Assembly: GCF_003346865.1 (NCBI RefSeq)
Contig: NZ_QDKL01000003.1
Location: 1 to 64,000 of the forward strand
Direction of reading: 5' to 3'
Source of the DNA: Halobacteriovorax vibrionivorans
GTDB taxonomy: Bacteria > Bdellovibrionota > Bacteriovoracia > Bacteriovoracales > Bacteriovoracaceae
DNA length: 64,000 bases
The translations under genes and the position numbers were made by a program. The notes under the pieces were generated by a model, which was not told where the DNA came from, made no database searches, and saw only the letters and a list, made by a program, of their open reading frames with translations. Below, piece by piece: positions 42,782-51,592 of this stretch (the stretch's first letter is position 1; every line of letters begins with the position of its first letter).

Positions 42782-43435
42782 TTAAAAAGATTTGTAGTAG
42801 TACTCGCCAAGCTGCTTAAAAGCGTCACAATAAGTTCGATCATTATAGAGATCGATATTAATTGAACACATAAAATAAGCATCATAAGAAATTAGCTCAC
42901 GATCAAAAGGTGAAGGGAAGTCATAAGTTTTCTCCTTCATGATCATAACACTATTGATTCTAAAGTTCTGGTAGCGACCGTAGTCTCGGTTTTTAGATAG
43001 GACAAATTTTGAGATTGTTCCGGAACTACTAATATACTTACATTGAGCTGCTCCAAGGAAAATAGCATTTCCTGAAACTTCTGAAGTAGGGATAACACAG
43101 ACACGTGAATTTGAGTCTGGGTTCTTAACTTGTATGTAAATATTTGTTTCATTAGTTCTAGACTGACATACCGTACTTGGGCCGAGGTGTTGATTATTTG
43201 AGTTTTCAAAGCCTGTCTGGCCATCTAGGGACCATTTACAATGAGCAATTTCACTTGGGATATTTGCTCCGTTGTTTGAGCTTGATGAAGAGTCATCAAT
43301 ATCAATTGTTCCGCCTGTCGAATTTGAAGTGCTCCCTGTTGCCGCTGTGCCATTGTCATAGATTGAGCGTGTCTCTCGTGGTGCTACACAAGAGGTTAGA
43401 GCTAAAACTGTTGTGATAAAAATAAAGTTTTTCAT
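42782..43435 (-). CDS. Hypothetical cysteine-rich lipoprotein
   Basis: 217 residues. MKNFIFITTVLALTSC gives a lipobox with Cys16, followed by a Ser/Gly/Asp-rich linker (about 28-60). The C-terminal domain (60-217) is beta-rich with several cysteines likely paired in disulfides. No domain recognised. Probably an outer-membrane lipoprotein facing outward or the periplasm. It diverges from the membrane-anchored gene at 43530. Confidence 0.65.
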   Translation of the reverse strand: MKNFIFITTVLALTSCVAPRETRSIYDNGTAATGSTSNSTGGTIDIDDSSSSSNNGANIPSEIAHCKWSLDGQTGFENSNNQHLGPSTVCQSRTNETNIYIQVKNPDSNSRVCVIPTSEVSGNAIFLGAAQCKYISSSGTISKFVLSKNRDYGRYQNFRINSVMIMKEKTYDFPSPFDRELISYDAYFMCSINIDLYNDRTYCDAFKQLGEYYYKSF

Positions 43436-43529
43436 TTATTACTCCGTATTCTTACAGTCTCCTTATCGGCAAATCTGAAAAAATATTAATTTTTCATGTA
43501 GTTTCTTAACTTTTTAGCCGATAAGTTGA

Positions 43530-44768
43530 TTGATGAAGAAGATTATTTTCACCTTCACCATTTTTGGCCTTGTAATTTTGAGTGCTTATCTCGTTATTAC
43601 AATGCCTTACCGTTTCTATTATACCTTCCAGAGTGAAGGGGTACAATCGGATTACTTTATTGCCACTGATAGACGCAATATTCTTTATTCAGGTCTGCTT
43701 CCTTCTAAAATTAAACGTGGAAAGACTGCGTTTTGGAAGAAGATTCACTTCTCTAATTACTCTTTTGATGTACCTTTCCAAGATGTTACGTTTCAGGTTT
43801 TTCCTAGGCCTAAGATTATTAAAGGTAGAACTTATCCATACTTTGATATTCTTGACCATAAAGGTTTGTTAGTGGCATCGGTTTCTGGCTTTCAGGTCTC
43901 AAAGTTTAATCCATCTATTCCAATAGATGAAATTTTCAACTTACCAATTATTACTCAATTCATTAAGCCTGCGACCAATCAACAAGTTTGGTTAGATATG
44001 CTTAATTTAAATATTAAAATTAAAAATTATAATCTCTATAGTTATAAAGATGTAAAAAGCCTTTTAGAAGATTATCCAATTTCTAAATTAGGTTATTATC
44101 TTTATATTTATAAGCTTAGGCAGAAATACTTTGCACATAATGCAAAACGAATTGTTCAAAATGGCCCATTTCATATTATTGAAGAGTATAAAAAAGATGA
44201 TTTAAAAGGTCTTGCTCGCAGCTATTTCTATGAAAAGGGAAGGCTTTATCAATTTGATATTCACTACAATGAAAAACATCCAGATCATAATGTTGTTAAA
44301 GATAAAATGATGAAGAATCTAAAGCTTGAACTCTCACGAGATCAGGAAAGTTCTCTAGCAATGTATAATGAATTTAGAAAGTTAAAGTATCAAAAACGCT
44401 TTGATTATCAAGGTATGCTACTAATTTATTCCGCGTGGTCACATGAGCTTGAAAATCAATCATTTTATAAAGAGATGATCTATTATTTAGAAAAAGGTGA
44501 TTATAAAACATCTCAACTTTTTGGTTTATATGATTTTGCCAAACAAAAATACGGTAAGACTTTCTCAGGCCGTGATGAGATCTTAAAGAATGACCTTAAG
44601 TCAAAGATAGAGATGGAAAAGGCCCAAGAGCTGAAAAAACAAGAGCGAGATCTTGCTGATTATAATATTGATGGCGAGACTGAGTTTAAGGATGAAGACT
44701 CAAAAATTGATTACATCTTAAAAAATGTCGATGTCAAAGAGGACAAAGACGATCTCACTGAATACTAA
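43530..44768 (+). CDS. Hypothetical membrane-anchored protein
   Basis: 412 residues. One N-terminal membrane segment (about 4-25) and a large domain outside the cytoplasm, basic and aromatic up to about 340, then an acidic coiled tail (EKAQELKKQERDLADY and onward). No recognised domain. Its stop overlaps that of the convergent DOMON-like gene by four bases (CTAA). Role unknown. Confidence 0.6.
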   Translation: MMKKIIFTFTIFGLVILSAYLVITMPYRFYYTFQSEGVQSDYFIATDRRNILYSGLLPSKIKRGKTAFWKKIHFSNYSFDVPFQDVTFQVFPRPKIIKGRTYPYFDILDHKGLLVASVSGFQVSKFNPSIPIDEIFNLPIITQFIKPATNQQVWLDMLNLNIKIKNYNLYSYKDVKSLLEDYPISKLGYYLYIYKLRQKYFAHNAKRIVQNGPFHIIEEYKKDDLKGLARSYFYEKGRLYQFDIHYNEKHPDHNVVKDKMMKNLKLELSRDQESSLAMYNEFRKLKYQKRFDYQGMLLIYSAWSHELENQSFYKEMIYYLEKGDYKTSQLFGLYDFAKQKYGKTFSGRDEILKNDLKSKIEMEKAQELKKQERDLADYNIDGETEFKDEDSKIDYILKNVDVKEDKDDLTEY

Positions 44769-45316
44769 ACTAAATCTACAAAACTTTCTGGATGATGAAA
44801 ATTCGGCTTCGAATCGGGGTGCTTATTTGAGTAGTATAGTGTCTGATTTTCACTTGTTTTTATTACACACGTAGGAGTTACTTTTATATTTGCTAGATCT
44901 TCAAATTGATGGCCGAGTACTCTTAGTGGAAAGCGACAGTCTAGATTAAATGAATTATCATGATGATCTATGTTAATATTATCTATATCGATCTCTTCAT
45001 ATTCTGTTAGTTCTGATCGGTAAGAGTTAAAGACAAAACAATTCCAACTTGAGTCTGTTCCAAAGTTAAATTCGTAGTACTCACCATCTAACTTATTTAA
45101 GATAAAGAATTCAAAACAAGTTTGAGTCCAAAGGCCAATAACACGATTACATTTTTCATTATTCTTACTGAAGTAGACAGTGTCGATATTACCTTTCATC
45201 GTAAAATGAAAGTACATATAATCTTCAACGACCTTAACCTCTGCCAGAAGCCTAAGCTCTGGTAGGTTAGGGTCGCCTTGATTAAAAGGTATTAGCTCAA
45301 ATTGTTTTGAAATCAT
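44765..45316 (-). CDS. DOMON-like domain protein
   Basis: 183 residues, one domain. The motif RVIGLWTQTCFEFFILNKLDG, then YYEFNFGTDSSWNCFVFNSYR, then LDCRFPLRV matches the family-9 carbohydrate-binding/DOMON-like fold (W-x-x-x-C-x-E-x-F and Y-x-E-x-N-x-S-P). No signal peptide, so probably cytoplasmic. Members are usually of unknown ligand. Follows the slipin gene by 20 bp on the same strand, perhaps in one operon. Confidence 0.65.
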   Translation of the reverse strand: MISKQFELIPFNQGDPNLPELRLLAEVKVVEDYMYFHFTMKGNIDTVYFSKNNEKCNRVIGLWTQTCFEFFILNKLDGEYYEFNFGTDSSWNCFVFNSYRSELTEYEEIDIDNINIDHHDNSFNLDCRFPLRVLGHQFEDLANIKVTPTCVIKTSENQTLYYSNKHPDSKPNFHHPESFVDLV

Positions 45317-45336
45317 TTTTTATATCTTGGTTACTC

Positions 45337-46092
45337 TTACTTATTATTACCCATAATATTCGTTAGGAAGTCTACTGGTAAAGGGAAGAACGTCGTTGAT
45401 TTCCCTTCTCCACTAGAGATTTCTTTCATTGTATCAAGGTAGCGTAGTGTGATTGCATTAGGGCTTTCATTTAAAACCTTAGCTGCTTCTGATAGCTTGA
45501 GTGCCGCATCAAATTCACCTTGAGCAGAAATTACTTTTGCTCTTTTATCACGTTCAGCTTCGGCCTGTTTTGCCATCGCTCTTTGCATCTCTATTGGTAA
45601 GTCAATGGCCTTAACTTCAACAGTTGATACCTTGATTCCCCATGGCTCAGTATGCTCATCTAAAATAGATTGAAGACGTGCATTGATTTGATCTCGCATA
45701 GAAAGAATTTCATCAAGTTCAAATTGTCCAATTACTGATCGAAGTGTCGTTTGTGCAATTTGCGCAGTTGCTGCTAAGTAGTTTTCTACTGCAACTACTG
45801 ACTTTTCTGGATCTTCTACTCGAAAGTAGACAACTCCATTTACTTTAAGAGTTACGTTATCCTTAGAGATAATATCTTGTGATGGAATATCCATCGTTAC
45901 TGTACGCAAATCGACTTTATGCATTTTTTCAAGCCCTGGGATTAGCAGGATAAGTCCTGGCCCGCGAACTGCTGTAAAGCGTCCTAGAAAGAAGATAACT
46001 CCACGTTCATATTCCTTAAGGATCTTGATCGTATTAAATAATAATATTAGTAATAAAATGACAAATGGTAGAAAAGGGGCGATGTGCATCAT
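45337..46092 (-). CDS. Slipin (stomatin/SPFH-domain) membrane protein
   Basis: 251 residues. N-terminal membrane hairpin about 4-22, then [40 protein letters not shown] and [21 protein letters not shown], the prokaryotic slipin signatures. [22 protein letters not shown] starts the oligomerising coiled coil. It forms ring-like assemblies in the inner membrane. The partner is normally NfeD, whose gene lies upstream on the same strand but is separated here by 291 bp. GGAGGATCTATATG supports the start. Confidence 0.93.
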   Translation of the reverse strand: MMHIAPFLPFVILLLILLFNTIKILKEYERGVIFFLGRFTAVRGPGLILLIPGLEKMHKVDLRTVTMDIPSQDIISKDNVTLKVNGVVYFRVEDPEKSVVAVENYLAATAQIAQTTLRSVIGQFELDEILSMRDQINARLQSILDEHTEPWGIKVSTVEVKAIDLPIEMQRAMAKQAEAERDKRAKVISAQGEFDAALKLSEAAKVLNESPNAITLRYLDTMKEISSGEGKSTTFFPLPVDFLTNIMGNNK

Positions 46093-46137
46093 ATAGATCC
46101 TCCGTGAATTGACAAAAACTTTACAATTAGATGACTC

Positions 46138-46166
46138 TTAAAAAATAGCTAAAGCTATTATATATT
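46138..46166 (+). promoter_or_regulatory. Candidate promoter of the small RNA
   Basis: TTAAAA at 46138-46143, a 17-bp spacer and TATATT at 46161-46166. The start site expected about five to seven bases later coincides with the first base of the RNA's closing stem at 46171. The spacer contains a hairpin (AATAGC-TAAA-GCTATT, 46144-46159) that could also act as a weak terminator on the - strand. Confidence 0.4.
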
Positions 46167-46170
46167 CAAG

Positions 46171-46250
46171 AACTAAGGGGTGATTAACAAAAACTCTCTC
46201 TTCCTTGTCAAAATCAATCGTCCCTCAACGATACCCCTTAGTTTTTTTCT
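46171..46250 (+). ncRNA. Candidate small regulatory RNA
   Basis: About 80 nt. An 11-bp perfect closing stem, AACTAAGGGGT (46171-46181) with ACCCCTTAGTT (46233-46243), is followed by seven T in a row, so the closing stem serves as an intrinsic terminator. Inside, ATCGT-CCCTCA-ACGAT (46217-46232) stacks on the outer stem, and a free stretch carries CTCTCTCTTCCTT. The exposed CCCUC and CUUCCUU would pair with Shine-Dalgarno sequences, as known sRNA loops do. No protein is encoded. The family is not recognised. It lies between nfeD and slipin genes, opposite in strand. Confidence 0.5.
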
Positions 46251-46375
46251 TATAACCAAAAAAACTTTCTAATCTCTCTTCTTACCCAGTTAATATCGCT
46301 CTTTGTTGGCAGATCATTTGTACTCATTGACATCATTAAGCTTATTAATTGGCGAAAAGACTTTCTTTGACTCAT
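46250..46375 (-). CDS. 41-residue ORF between nfeD and the slipin gene
   Basis: The ATG at 46375 follows the nfeD stop by eight bases and has GAGG six bases upstream. The product, MSQRKSFRQLISLMMSMSTN then DLPTKSDINWVRREIRKFFWL, is basic with an amphipathic C-terminal helix and could lie on the membrane. It is in line with nfeD and may be the second gene of that operon. No homologue is known to me. Confidence 0.5.
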   Translation of the reverse strand: MSQRKSFRQLISLMMSMSTNDLPTKSDINWVRREIRKFFWL

Positions 46376-46383
46376 ATTAAACC

Positions 46384-47712
46384 TCATATATTTATTAGTA
46401 ATTTTACATTATCTTTCTTTATAATGGTAACTTTATCTCCAACCTTTAGCTGAGACATATCTCCATTGGCCGTCAGTTGCCAAAGCTCCCCATTAAATTG
46501 AGTGTAATACTTATCGCCATCAATTGCACTGATGGCAACAGTGCTTCCTGAATATGGATCATCAGGCTCTGAGAATATACGTTTGCGTGACTTATAGAAA
46601 ATATAAGCAATCAGTCCAATAAAGGATAAGATAGCACCAATGCTAGAAAATAGCACTGTCGCTGATATTTGTAAGTAAGACTCTTCTGTTTGAAAAAGAT
46701 AGAGTGAGCCAATAATTAAACTCGCAATTCCCGCTATGGTAAGAATACCAAAACTGGTGATATAAATTTCAAGAATAAAAAGAACGAATGAAGCGATAAC
46801 AAGTAGAAGTGCTCCAACATTTAATGATAGAACTCCAAAAGAAATACCGGCCACTAGTATTAAAACAGCACCAACACTTCCTGCAATAAAGCCACCTGGT
46901 GCTTGAAACTCAAGATAAATTAAAGCAGCACCTATTAAGAAGAGAATATAGGCCATATCGGGTGAAGCAAAGAAGGCCATCACTTTTTGTCCGATGGTTT
47001 TTTCAAAAGTTACAACAACGTGATTGCTTTCAACGCTAATTTTATATTTCTCATGATGCTTTTGATATTCTTTGCCGTTAATAAGTTCGATTAAACCATC
47101 TTCACCCTGGATTTTATCGACGATTCCATTGTGAGCATTTTCTTCTAAAGCTTCTTGGGCCGTAAGGCTAGTTGCTTCAGTTATCATTTTTGTGTAAATC
47201 TTTGGATTCTTTCCTGTTCCATCTGCTTGCGATTTAACAAGGGCAACAAGATCGTTGATAATCTTGTTTTTCATATCTCCCTCTTTAATATCTGAGGAAC
47301 CTGAAATTGGTGTTGCTGCTCCAATTCGTGTACCGTCGGCCATATATAAAGTAGGGATACTGCTTGAAATAATTGCACCAGCACTTGTGGCCGATGCTGA
47401 AGATGGGCCAATCCATCCGATAACGAGATTTTCACTATTGGCGATCAAATGCATAATGTCTTTAGTAATACTAACCAGTCCTCCTGGTGTATTCATTTTT
47501 ATTAGAAGAGCTGAGCCTGGCTCATTCTTTATTGATTCTTGTGCTTTCTTTAGATGATTTAGAGTCACCGGTGTGATTGCCTCATTTACTTCTACTATCA
47601 GAAATTTATTGATTTTATATTCTTTTGTTTGAGCAACTGCATCGTTACCAAAAAAGTGCATTGATAAGAATGTAATGATTGTTACAAAACTTGTAATGAT
47701 AGTATTTCTCAT
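46384..47712 (-). CDS. NfeD family protein with ClpP-like protease domain
   Basis: 442 residues from the ATG at 47712; a longer start at 47748 would overlap the divergent gene's start and precede the signal peptide. Signal peptide about 1-28. About 30-230 is the ClpP-like serine protease domain with INTPGGLVSIT and the serine in PSSASATSAGAIIS. Next come four or five membrane segments, and finally an OB-fold NfeD domain (SGSTVAISAIDGDKYYTQFNGELW). It cleaves hydrophobic segments of membrane proteins such as its slipin partner. The order nfeD, small ORF, slipin is split by an intergenic RNA element. Confidence 0.92.
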   Translation of the reverse strand: MRNTIITSFVTIITFLSMHFFGNDAVAQTKEYKINKFLIVEVNEAITPVTLNHLKKAQESIKNEPGSALLIKMNTPGGLVSITKDIMHLIANSENLVIGWIGPSSASATSAGAIISSSIPTLYMADGTRIGAATPISGSSDIKEGDMKNKIINDLVALVKSQADGTGKNPKIYTKMITEATSLTAQEALEENAHNGIVDKIQGEDGLIELINGKEYQKHHEKYKISVESNHVVVTFEKTIGQKVMAFFASPDMAYILFLIGAALIYLEFQAPGGFIAGSVGAVLILVAGISFGVLSLNVGALLLVIASFVLFILEIYITSFGILTIAGIASLIIGSLYLFQTEESYLQISATVLFSSIGAILSFIGLIAYIFYKSRKRIFSEPDDPYSGSTVAISAIDGDKYYTQFNGELWQLTANGDMSQLKVGDKVTIIKKDNVKLLINI

Positions 47713-47746
47713 ATATCTTGACCTGCTTATTTTAGAAGGAGATTTC

Positions 47747-49069
47747 ATGTCATCAAATAATATTACTTATAAAGTAATTATCGCTCATTTTTTTAATCCT
47801 ATAAATGATAAAATATGTGAATTTTTAGAAGATTACGCTATTGTTGCTAAGCGCAACGCTAAAGGTGACTATAAAATCGTACATCGCTGCCACAAGTCAA
47901 AATTAAATGAATATATTAAAAGAAAAAAGTCTGTGGAAATTATTGATAAGTCTGGTCAATATGTCATTCCTGGTATGTATGATACACATTTTCACTGGGT
48001 ACAAGATGACGTAAGAACGATGCCAAAAGCAAATCTATTATCTTGGCTTGAAAATTATACGTGGCCATATGAGGCTAATTTTAAAAAAGTTTCTTATGCA
48101 AAAAAGAAGGCCCGTGAGTTCGCTAAGAAGATCGCTAATAATGGAACAATTGGTGGTGCTTGTTATGGATCTATTCACTCTCATTCTGTATCTGAGGCAT
48201 TAGAAAAATTTGAAGGTGATTATATTCTTGGTAATGTTCAAATGACAATGAACTCGCCTGAGTATCTCACAATGGGAATCGAAGATACGATTGCTCAAAC
48301 AGAAGAGCTTGCAAGTAAGTATAAAAATAAATATGCCGTAACACCACGCTTTGCAATTACTACTGATCCTAAGACAATGAGTGCAGGAGCAAAAACGGCA
48401 AAGAAGCATCGCTCATTTATTCAAACACACTTAAGTGAAACACAAAATGAAATCGACTTTGTTCTTAGTATTTATAAAAATATCGAAGGCTTTGAAAAAG
48501 TAAAAACGTATACAGAAATTTACGATAAAGTAGGTCTATTAACACCAAAGACAATCATGGGCCATGGTATCTATTTATCACCAAAAGAATTAAAGCTCTT
48601 ATCACAAAAGCAAACAATGATTGCACATTGTCCTACAAGTAATGCTCCTATTAAGGAGTTAGGTCTTGGCTCTGGCCTTTTCGATTATAAAAGGGCCAAT
48701 CGTTATAAAGTGCATTGGGCCTTAGCTAGTGATATTGGTGGTGGCCCATTCTTATCAATGCTTGATGTGATGAATTCATTTGTTTGTCAAAATCATAAGA
48801 AAGGACATCGTGATGCTTCATACACTCAGGCCTTGTATCGCGCAACCCTTGCAGGTGCAAAATCACTTAAATTAGACAAGGAGAGTGGGAACTTCGAATT
48901 AGGAAAGAAACTCAATTTTGTTTCACTTGGAAGCAAAAACTTCCGCGGCAACTTAACAGTTGAAGACAAATTAAAAAAGTTGATTAAGAGACCTAACAAA
49001 TTACGTGAACTTTATTCTGATTTAATTGAATCGACATATTACAACGCTCACATGATTTCAGGTAGATAA
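47747..49069 (+). CDS. guaD: Guanine deaminase
   Basis: 440 residues from the ATG at 47747, with AGGAG upstream. Metal ligands: His81 and His83 in DTHFHW, a His in IQTHLSETQNEIDF, a His in IMGHGIYLSPKEL and Asp in LASDIGGG. The HCPTSNAPIKELGLGSGLF segment is the guanine deaminase signature of the amidohydrolase superfamily. It turns guanine into xanthine in purine salvage or breakdown. Starts 34 bp from the divergent nfeD. Predators degrade prey nucleic acids, which fits. Confidence 0.9.
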   Translation: MSSNNITYKVIIAHFFNPINDKICEFLEDYAIVAKRNAKGDYKIVHRCHKSKLNEYIKRKKSVEIIDKSGQYVIPGMYDTHFHWVQDDVRTMPKANLLSWLENYTWPYEANFKKVSYAKKKAREFAKKIANNGTIGGACYGSIHSHSVSEALEKFEGDYILGNVQMTMNSPEYLTMGIEDTIAQTEELASKYKNKYAVTPRFAITTDPKTMSAGAKTAKKHRSFIQTHLSETQNEIDFVLSIYKNIEGFEKVKTYTEIYDKVGLLTPKTIMGHGIYLSPKELKLLSQKQTMIAHCPTSNAPIKELGLGSGLFDYKRANRYKVHWALASDIGGGPFLSMLDVMNSFVCQNHKKGHRDASYTQALYRATLAGAKSLKLDKESGNFELGKKLNFVSLGSKNFRGNLTVEDKLKKLIKRPNKLRELYSDLIESTYYNAHMISGR

Positions 49070-49101
49070 CAAGCAATATGATTAATTGAGTTAACGATGT
49101 T

Positions 49102-49141
49102 TGGTTAAACCAAAAAAAAGTTATATTAATTAAACTTTTTT
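49102..49141 (+). terminator. Weak hairpin terminator after guaD
   Basis: TTTGGTTAAACCAAA and then AAAAAGTT...AACTTTTT form two AU-rich hairpins ending in a T-run 49136-49141. Expected to end the guaD transcript, but the stems are weak. Confidence 0.4.
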
Positions 49142-49158
49142 ACTAACAATTTAGTAAA
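49139..49158. promoter_or_regulatory. Perfect palindrome upstream of the XRE gene
   Basis: TTTACTAA-CAAT-TTAGTAAA is a 20-bp perfect dyad about 85 bp before the XRE regulator's start. Such symmetrical sites are usual operators for HTH_3/XRE dimers, so autoregulation is plausible. It overlaps the guaD terminator T-run. Confidence 0.45.
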
Positions 49159-49242
49159 TGTATTTACAAAAATATTTTGTTGCTTTAGAATATATTTAGA
49201 TATGAATCGTAAGTGCTTGAATATATAGTTAGGAGTAAATGC

Positions 49243-49569
49243 ATGAGAAGTTTTAGTCACATCGCAAAATTAATTAAAGACAAGAGAACAGCACACCCAA
49301 AAGGCTATTCTCAATCAGAGCTGTCTCACCTTTTAGGTTACAAAAACGGACAATTCATTTCAAACGTTGAGCGTGCATTATGTAACATTCCTTTAAAGAT
49401 GTTACGTCGTGTTTGTGAAATTCTTGATATTGATGAAGCTGAATTAAAGACAGCAATTATTAAAGATCACGAAGAAACACTTGATAATTATCTTAAAGAT
49501 GGTTCTGGTGTAGTAGGTGCTACAACAGAAACAACAGAAGCTGCGCAATCTTCTAACTTTGTTTACTAA
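49243..49569 (+). CDS. XRE-family helix-turn-helix regulator
   Basis: 108 residues from the ATG at 49243 with AGGAG upstream; the longer start at 49213 lacks one. Residues 18-65 contain SQSELSHLLGYKNGQFISNVERALCNIPLKMLRRVCEILDIDEAEL in consecutive pieces, a lambda-repressor-like HTH with the recognition helix around NGQFISNVERAL. The tail is a Thr/Ala-rich disordered stretch. Cytoplasmic, probably a transcription factor; targets unknown beyond a likely own operator. A strong terminator follows. Confidence 0.8.
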   Translation: MRSFSHIAKLIKDKRTAHPKGYSQSELSHLLGYKNGQFISNVERALCNIPLKMLRRVCEILDIDEAELKTAIIKDHEETLDNYLKDGSGVVGATTETTEAAQSSNFVY

Positions 49570-49612
49570 GATATAGTTAAGTTATTTAGACAAAAATGTT
49601 GATAAAGAAAAA

Positions 49613-49638
49613 GGGAGCTAAATTAGCTCCCTTTTTTT
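49613..49638 (+). terminator. Rho-independent terminator after the XRE gene
   Basis: GGGAGCTA, loop AAT, TAGCTCCC and seven T, with an A-run in front so it also works for the convergent gene ending at 49665. Confidence 0.9.
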
Positions 49639-49664
49639 ATGTTTAGATTAAATTTAAATTATAA

Positions 49665-50333
49665 TTATAAACCTTTATAGGCCTTGTAATCTTCCAAGCT
49701 ACCCATCGACTCTTCAGTATCTTCAGAGTAGTCGGCTTGAATTTGAGTTTGTAGATAATGTGGATCTTCAATTTCTTCAACACTTACTTCAGGTGCAACT
49801 TCACCAAGTGGGAGCTCGTGATTATTTGCATAAGTTGTATCCATCTTTAGGGATTCAAACTTCTTTTCAAATATTTCTAGTTCCTCTGGCTTTAGTCTAC
49901 CTTTGAAGTCTAAGAAAGTTTTTTGAGTGTCGATAAAATTTTTCTCAAGTTTTTCTTTTTGTTTTTCACCAACACGATCAAAGTTTTCAAAATATTTCTT
50001 TCTGGCCATGATGTGTTGTTCGAGAAGATTTAAATACTTCACAATAACAAAGTCTTCACCTTTTAAGTGACTTGTTCCACTGCGACGATTGCGTCCCTGA
50101 GGGCGCCTTCTACGGTTGCGATTATTTGAGCGACTTCCACTTTTCTTAGGGGCCGCTTTTTGTCCCTTGTTTGGACCTTGAGACTTTGTTTGTTTTTGTT
50201 CTTGGCCTTTTGCGCCCTTGGCCTGCTGCTTATTATTTGGGCGACGACGGTTATTGCGTCTTCTCTTATTATTTGGACGTGGCTTATTTGCATCACCCTT
50301 ATTGTTGCTGGCCTCTTTTTTGCCTTGCTCCAT
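49665..50333 (-). CDS. Basic low-complexity protein, possibly RNA-binding
   Basis: 222 residues. The first ~90 are almost only Lys, Arg, Asn, Gln, Gly and Pro (for example NKRRRNNRRRPNNKQQAKG), as in disordered RNA-binding tails. The remaining part is helical, with YLNLLEQHIMARKKYFENFDR and an acidic C-terminus (VSVEEIEDPHYLQ). No catalytic domain. May interact with ribosomal or messenger RNA. Separated from mdh by 142 bp, divergent. Confidence 0.6.
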   Translation of the reverse strand: MEQGKKEASNNKGDANKPRPNNKRRRNNRRRPNNKQQAKGAKGQEQKQTKSQGPNKGQKAAPKKSGSRSNNRNRRRRPQGRNRRSGTSHLKGEDFVIVKYLNLLEQHIMARKKYFENFDRVGEKQKEKLEKNFIDTQKTFLDFKGRLKPEELEIFEKKFESLKMDTTYANNHELPLGEVAPEVSVEEIEDPHYLQTQIQADYSEDTEESMGSLEDYKAYKGL

Positions 50334-50475
50334 TAATGATTCCTTCTTCTATTAATTTAAATTTAATTATAGCCCCTAATATTGCGAAGTAAAGCTACAA
50401 CTTGTCTAACTCCTATGTTAAAATTGGCCAATTTCAATTCGAACAACTCTCTATTAACTTAAAAGGGGAATTTAT

Positions 50476-51459
50476 ATGACTAACAGAGTTAAAGTTGCCG
50501 TAACAGGAGCTGCAGGACAAATTGGTTATGCAATTCTTTTTAGAATTGCTTCTGGACAAATGTTTGGTCCAGATACAGAAGTTGAATTACAACTTCTTGA
50601 ACTACCTCAAGCACTAGGTGCTCTTGAAGGTGTAAAGATGGAATTAGATGACTGTGCTTTTCCATTACTAAAGAATATTGTTTGTACAGATAAGATGGAA
50701 GTTGCATTTAAAGATGCTAACTGGATTCTAGCAATTGGTGCTGTTCCAAGAAAAGACGGAATGGAAAGAGCGGATCTATTAAAAGTTAATGGTGGAATCT
50801 TTGGTCCACTTGGAAAAGCTATGGCAGAGCACTCTGCACCAGATTCAAAACTATTTGTTGTTGGTAACCCATGTAATACAAATTGTTATATCGCAATGGA
50901 AGCTTCAGGACTTGATAAGTCACGTTTCTTTGCTATGACTACTCTTGATGAGAAGAGAGCAAAAACTCAACTAGCTCAAAAAGCTGGAGTTGATGTAACT
51001 GAAGTTACAAATATGACAATCTGGGGGAATCACTCAGCAACTCAATACCCAGACTTCTACAATGCAAAAATTGGTGGAAAGTCAGCTGCTGAAGTTATTG
51101 GCGATGAAACATATTTAAAAGATGAGTTCATCACAACTGTTCAAAAGCGTGGAGCTGCAATTATTAAAGCACGTGGTGCTTCATCTGCTGCTTCTGCTGC
51201 TAATGCTTGTGTAAATGGTGTTTACGCACTTACACACGACACACCAGCAGGTGAGACATTCTCTATGTGTCTTGCTTCAAAAGGTGAGTACGGCGTTGAT
51301 GAAGGTCTTATCTTCTCTTTCCCATGTCGCGTTGAAAACGGTGAGCTAAAAGTTGTTGAAGGACAAGAGCATAATGAATTTGGTCAAGAAAAATTCAATG
51401 CAACACTTGAAGAACTTCGCACTGAAAGAAATACTGTAAAAGAACTAGGTCTAGTTTAG
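50476..51459 (+). CDS. mdh: Malate dehydrogenase
   Basis: 327 residues, the length of the cytosolic-type bacterial MDH. NAD site GAAGQIG at residues 11-17, [12 protein letters not shown] with the substrate arginine, [12 protein letters not shown], and the catalytic His in [13 protein letters not shown]. It interconverts malate and oxaloacetate with NAD in the TCA cycle. AAAGGGG lies before the ATG. The stop TAG forms the first base of a 131-bp inverted-repeat element. Confidence 0.96.
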   Translation: MTNRVKVAVTGAAGQIGYAILFRIASGQMFGPDTEVELQLLELPQALGALEGVKMELDDCAFPLLKNIVCTDKMEVAFKDANWILAIGAVPRKDGMERADLLKVNGGIFGPLGKAMAEHSAPDSKLFVVGNPCNTNCYIAMEASGLDKSRFFAMTTLDEKRAKTQLAQKAGVDVTEVTNMTIWGNHSATQYPDFYNAKIGGKSAAEVIGDETYLKDEFITTVQKRGAAIIKARGASSAASAANACVNGVYALTHDTPAGETFSMCLASKGEYGVDEGLIFSFPCRVENGELKVVEGQEHNEFGQEKFNATLEELRTERNTVKELGLV

Positions 51460-51589
51460 GTGCCATGCTCCTTTTGTTTCGCAAATGCTAAATAAAAGGA
51501 GCACACCTTTTCAATTCTTCTTTGCCAGGTTATTTAAAATTTAATAAAACGATCATTTAGCACATGCGAAACAAAAGGAGCATGGCACC
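51459..51589. repeat. MITE/REP-like inverted repeat element between convergent genes
   Basis: A 31-bp arm starting GGTGCCATGCTCCTTTTG (51459-51489) has an inverted partner at 51559-51589 with 29 of 31 bases complementary. Inside, AAAAGG-N6-CCTTTT (51494-51511) forms a small hairpin whose sequence is a shortened copy of the arm. The element fills the gap between the stops of mdh and the P-type ATPase gene. Without a T-run it is a poor terminator. A non-autonomous mobile element mobilised by a REP-type transposase is the likely origin (inference). Confidence 0.7.
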
Positions 51590-51592
51590 CTC

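Noticed and set aside
46171..46243. SRP RNA or riboswitch identity for the element upstream of the slipin gene
   Set aside because: It lacks the SRP apical loop, and the T-run lies on the + strand, opposite to the slipin gene, so it is not a leader of that gene.
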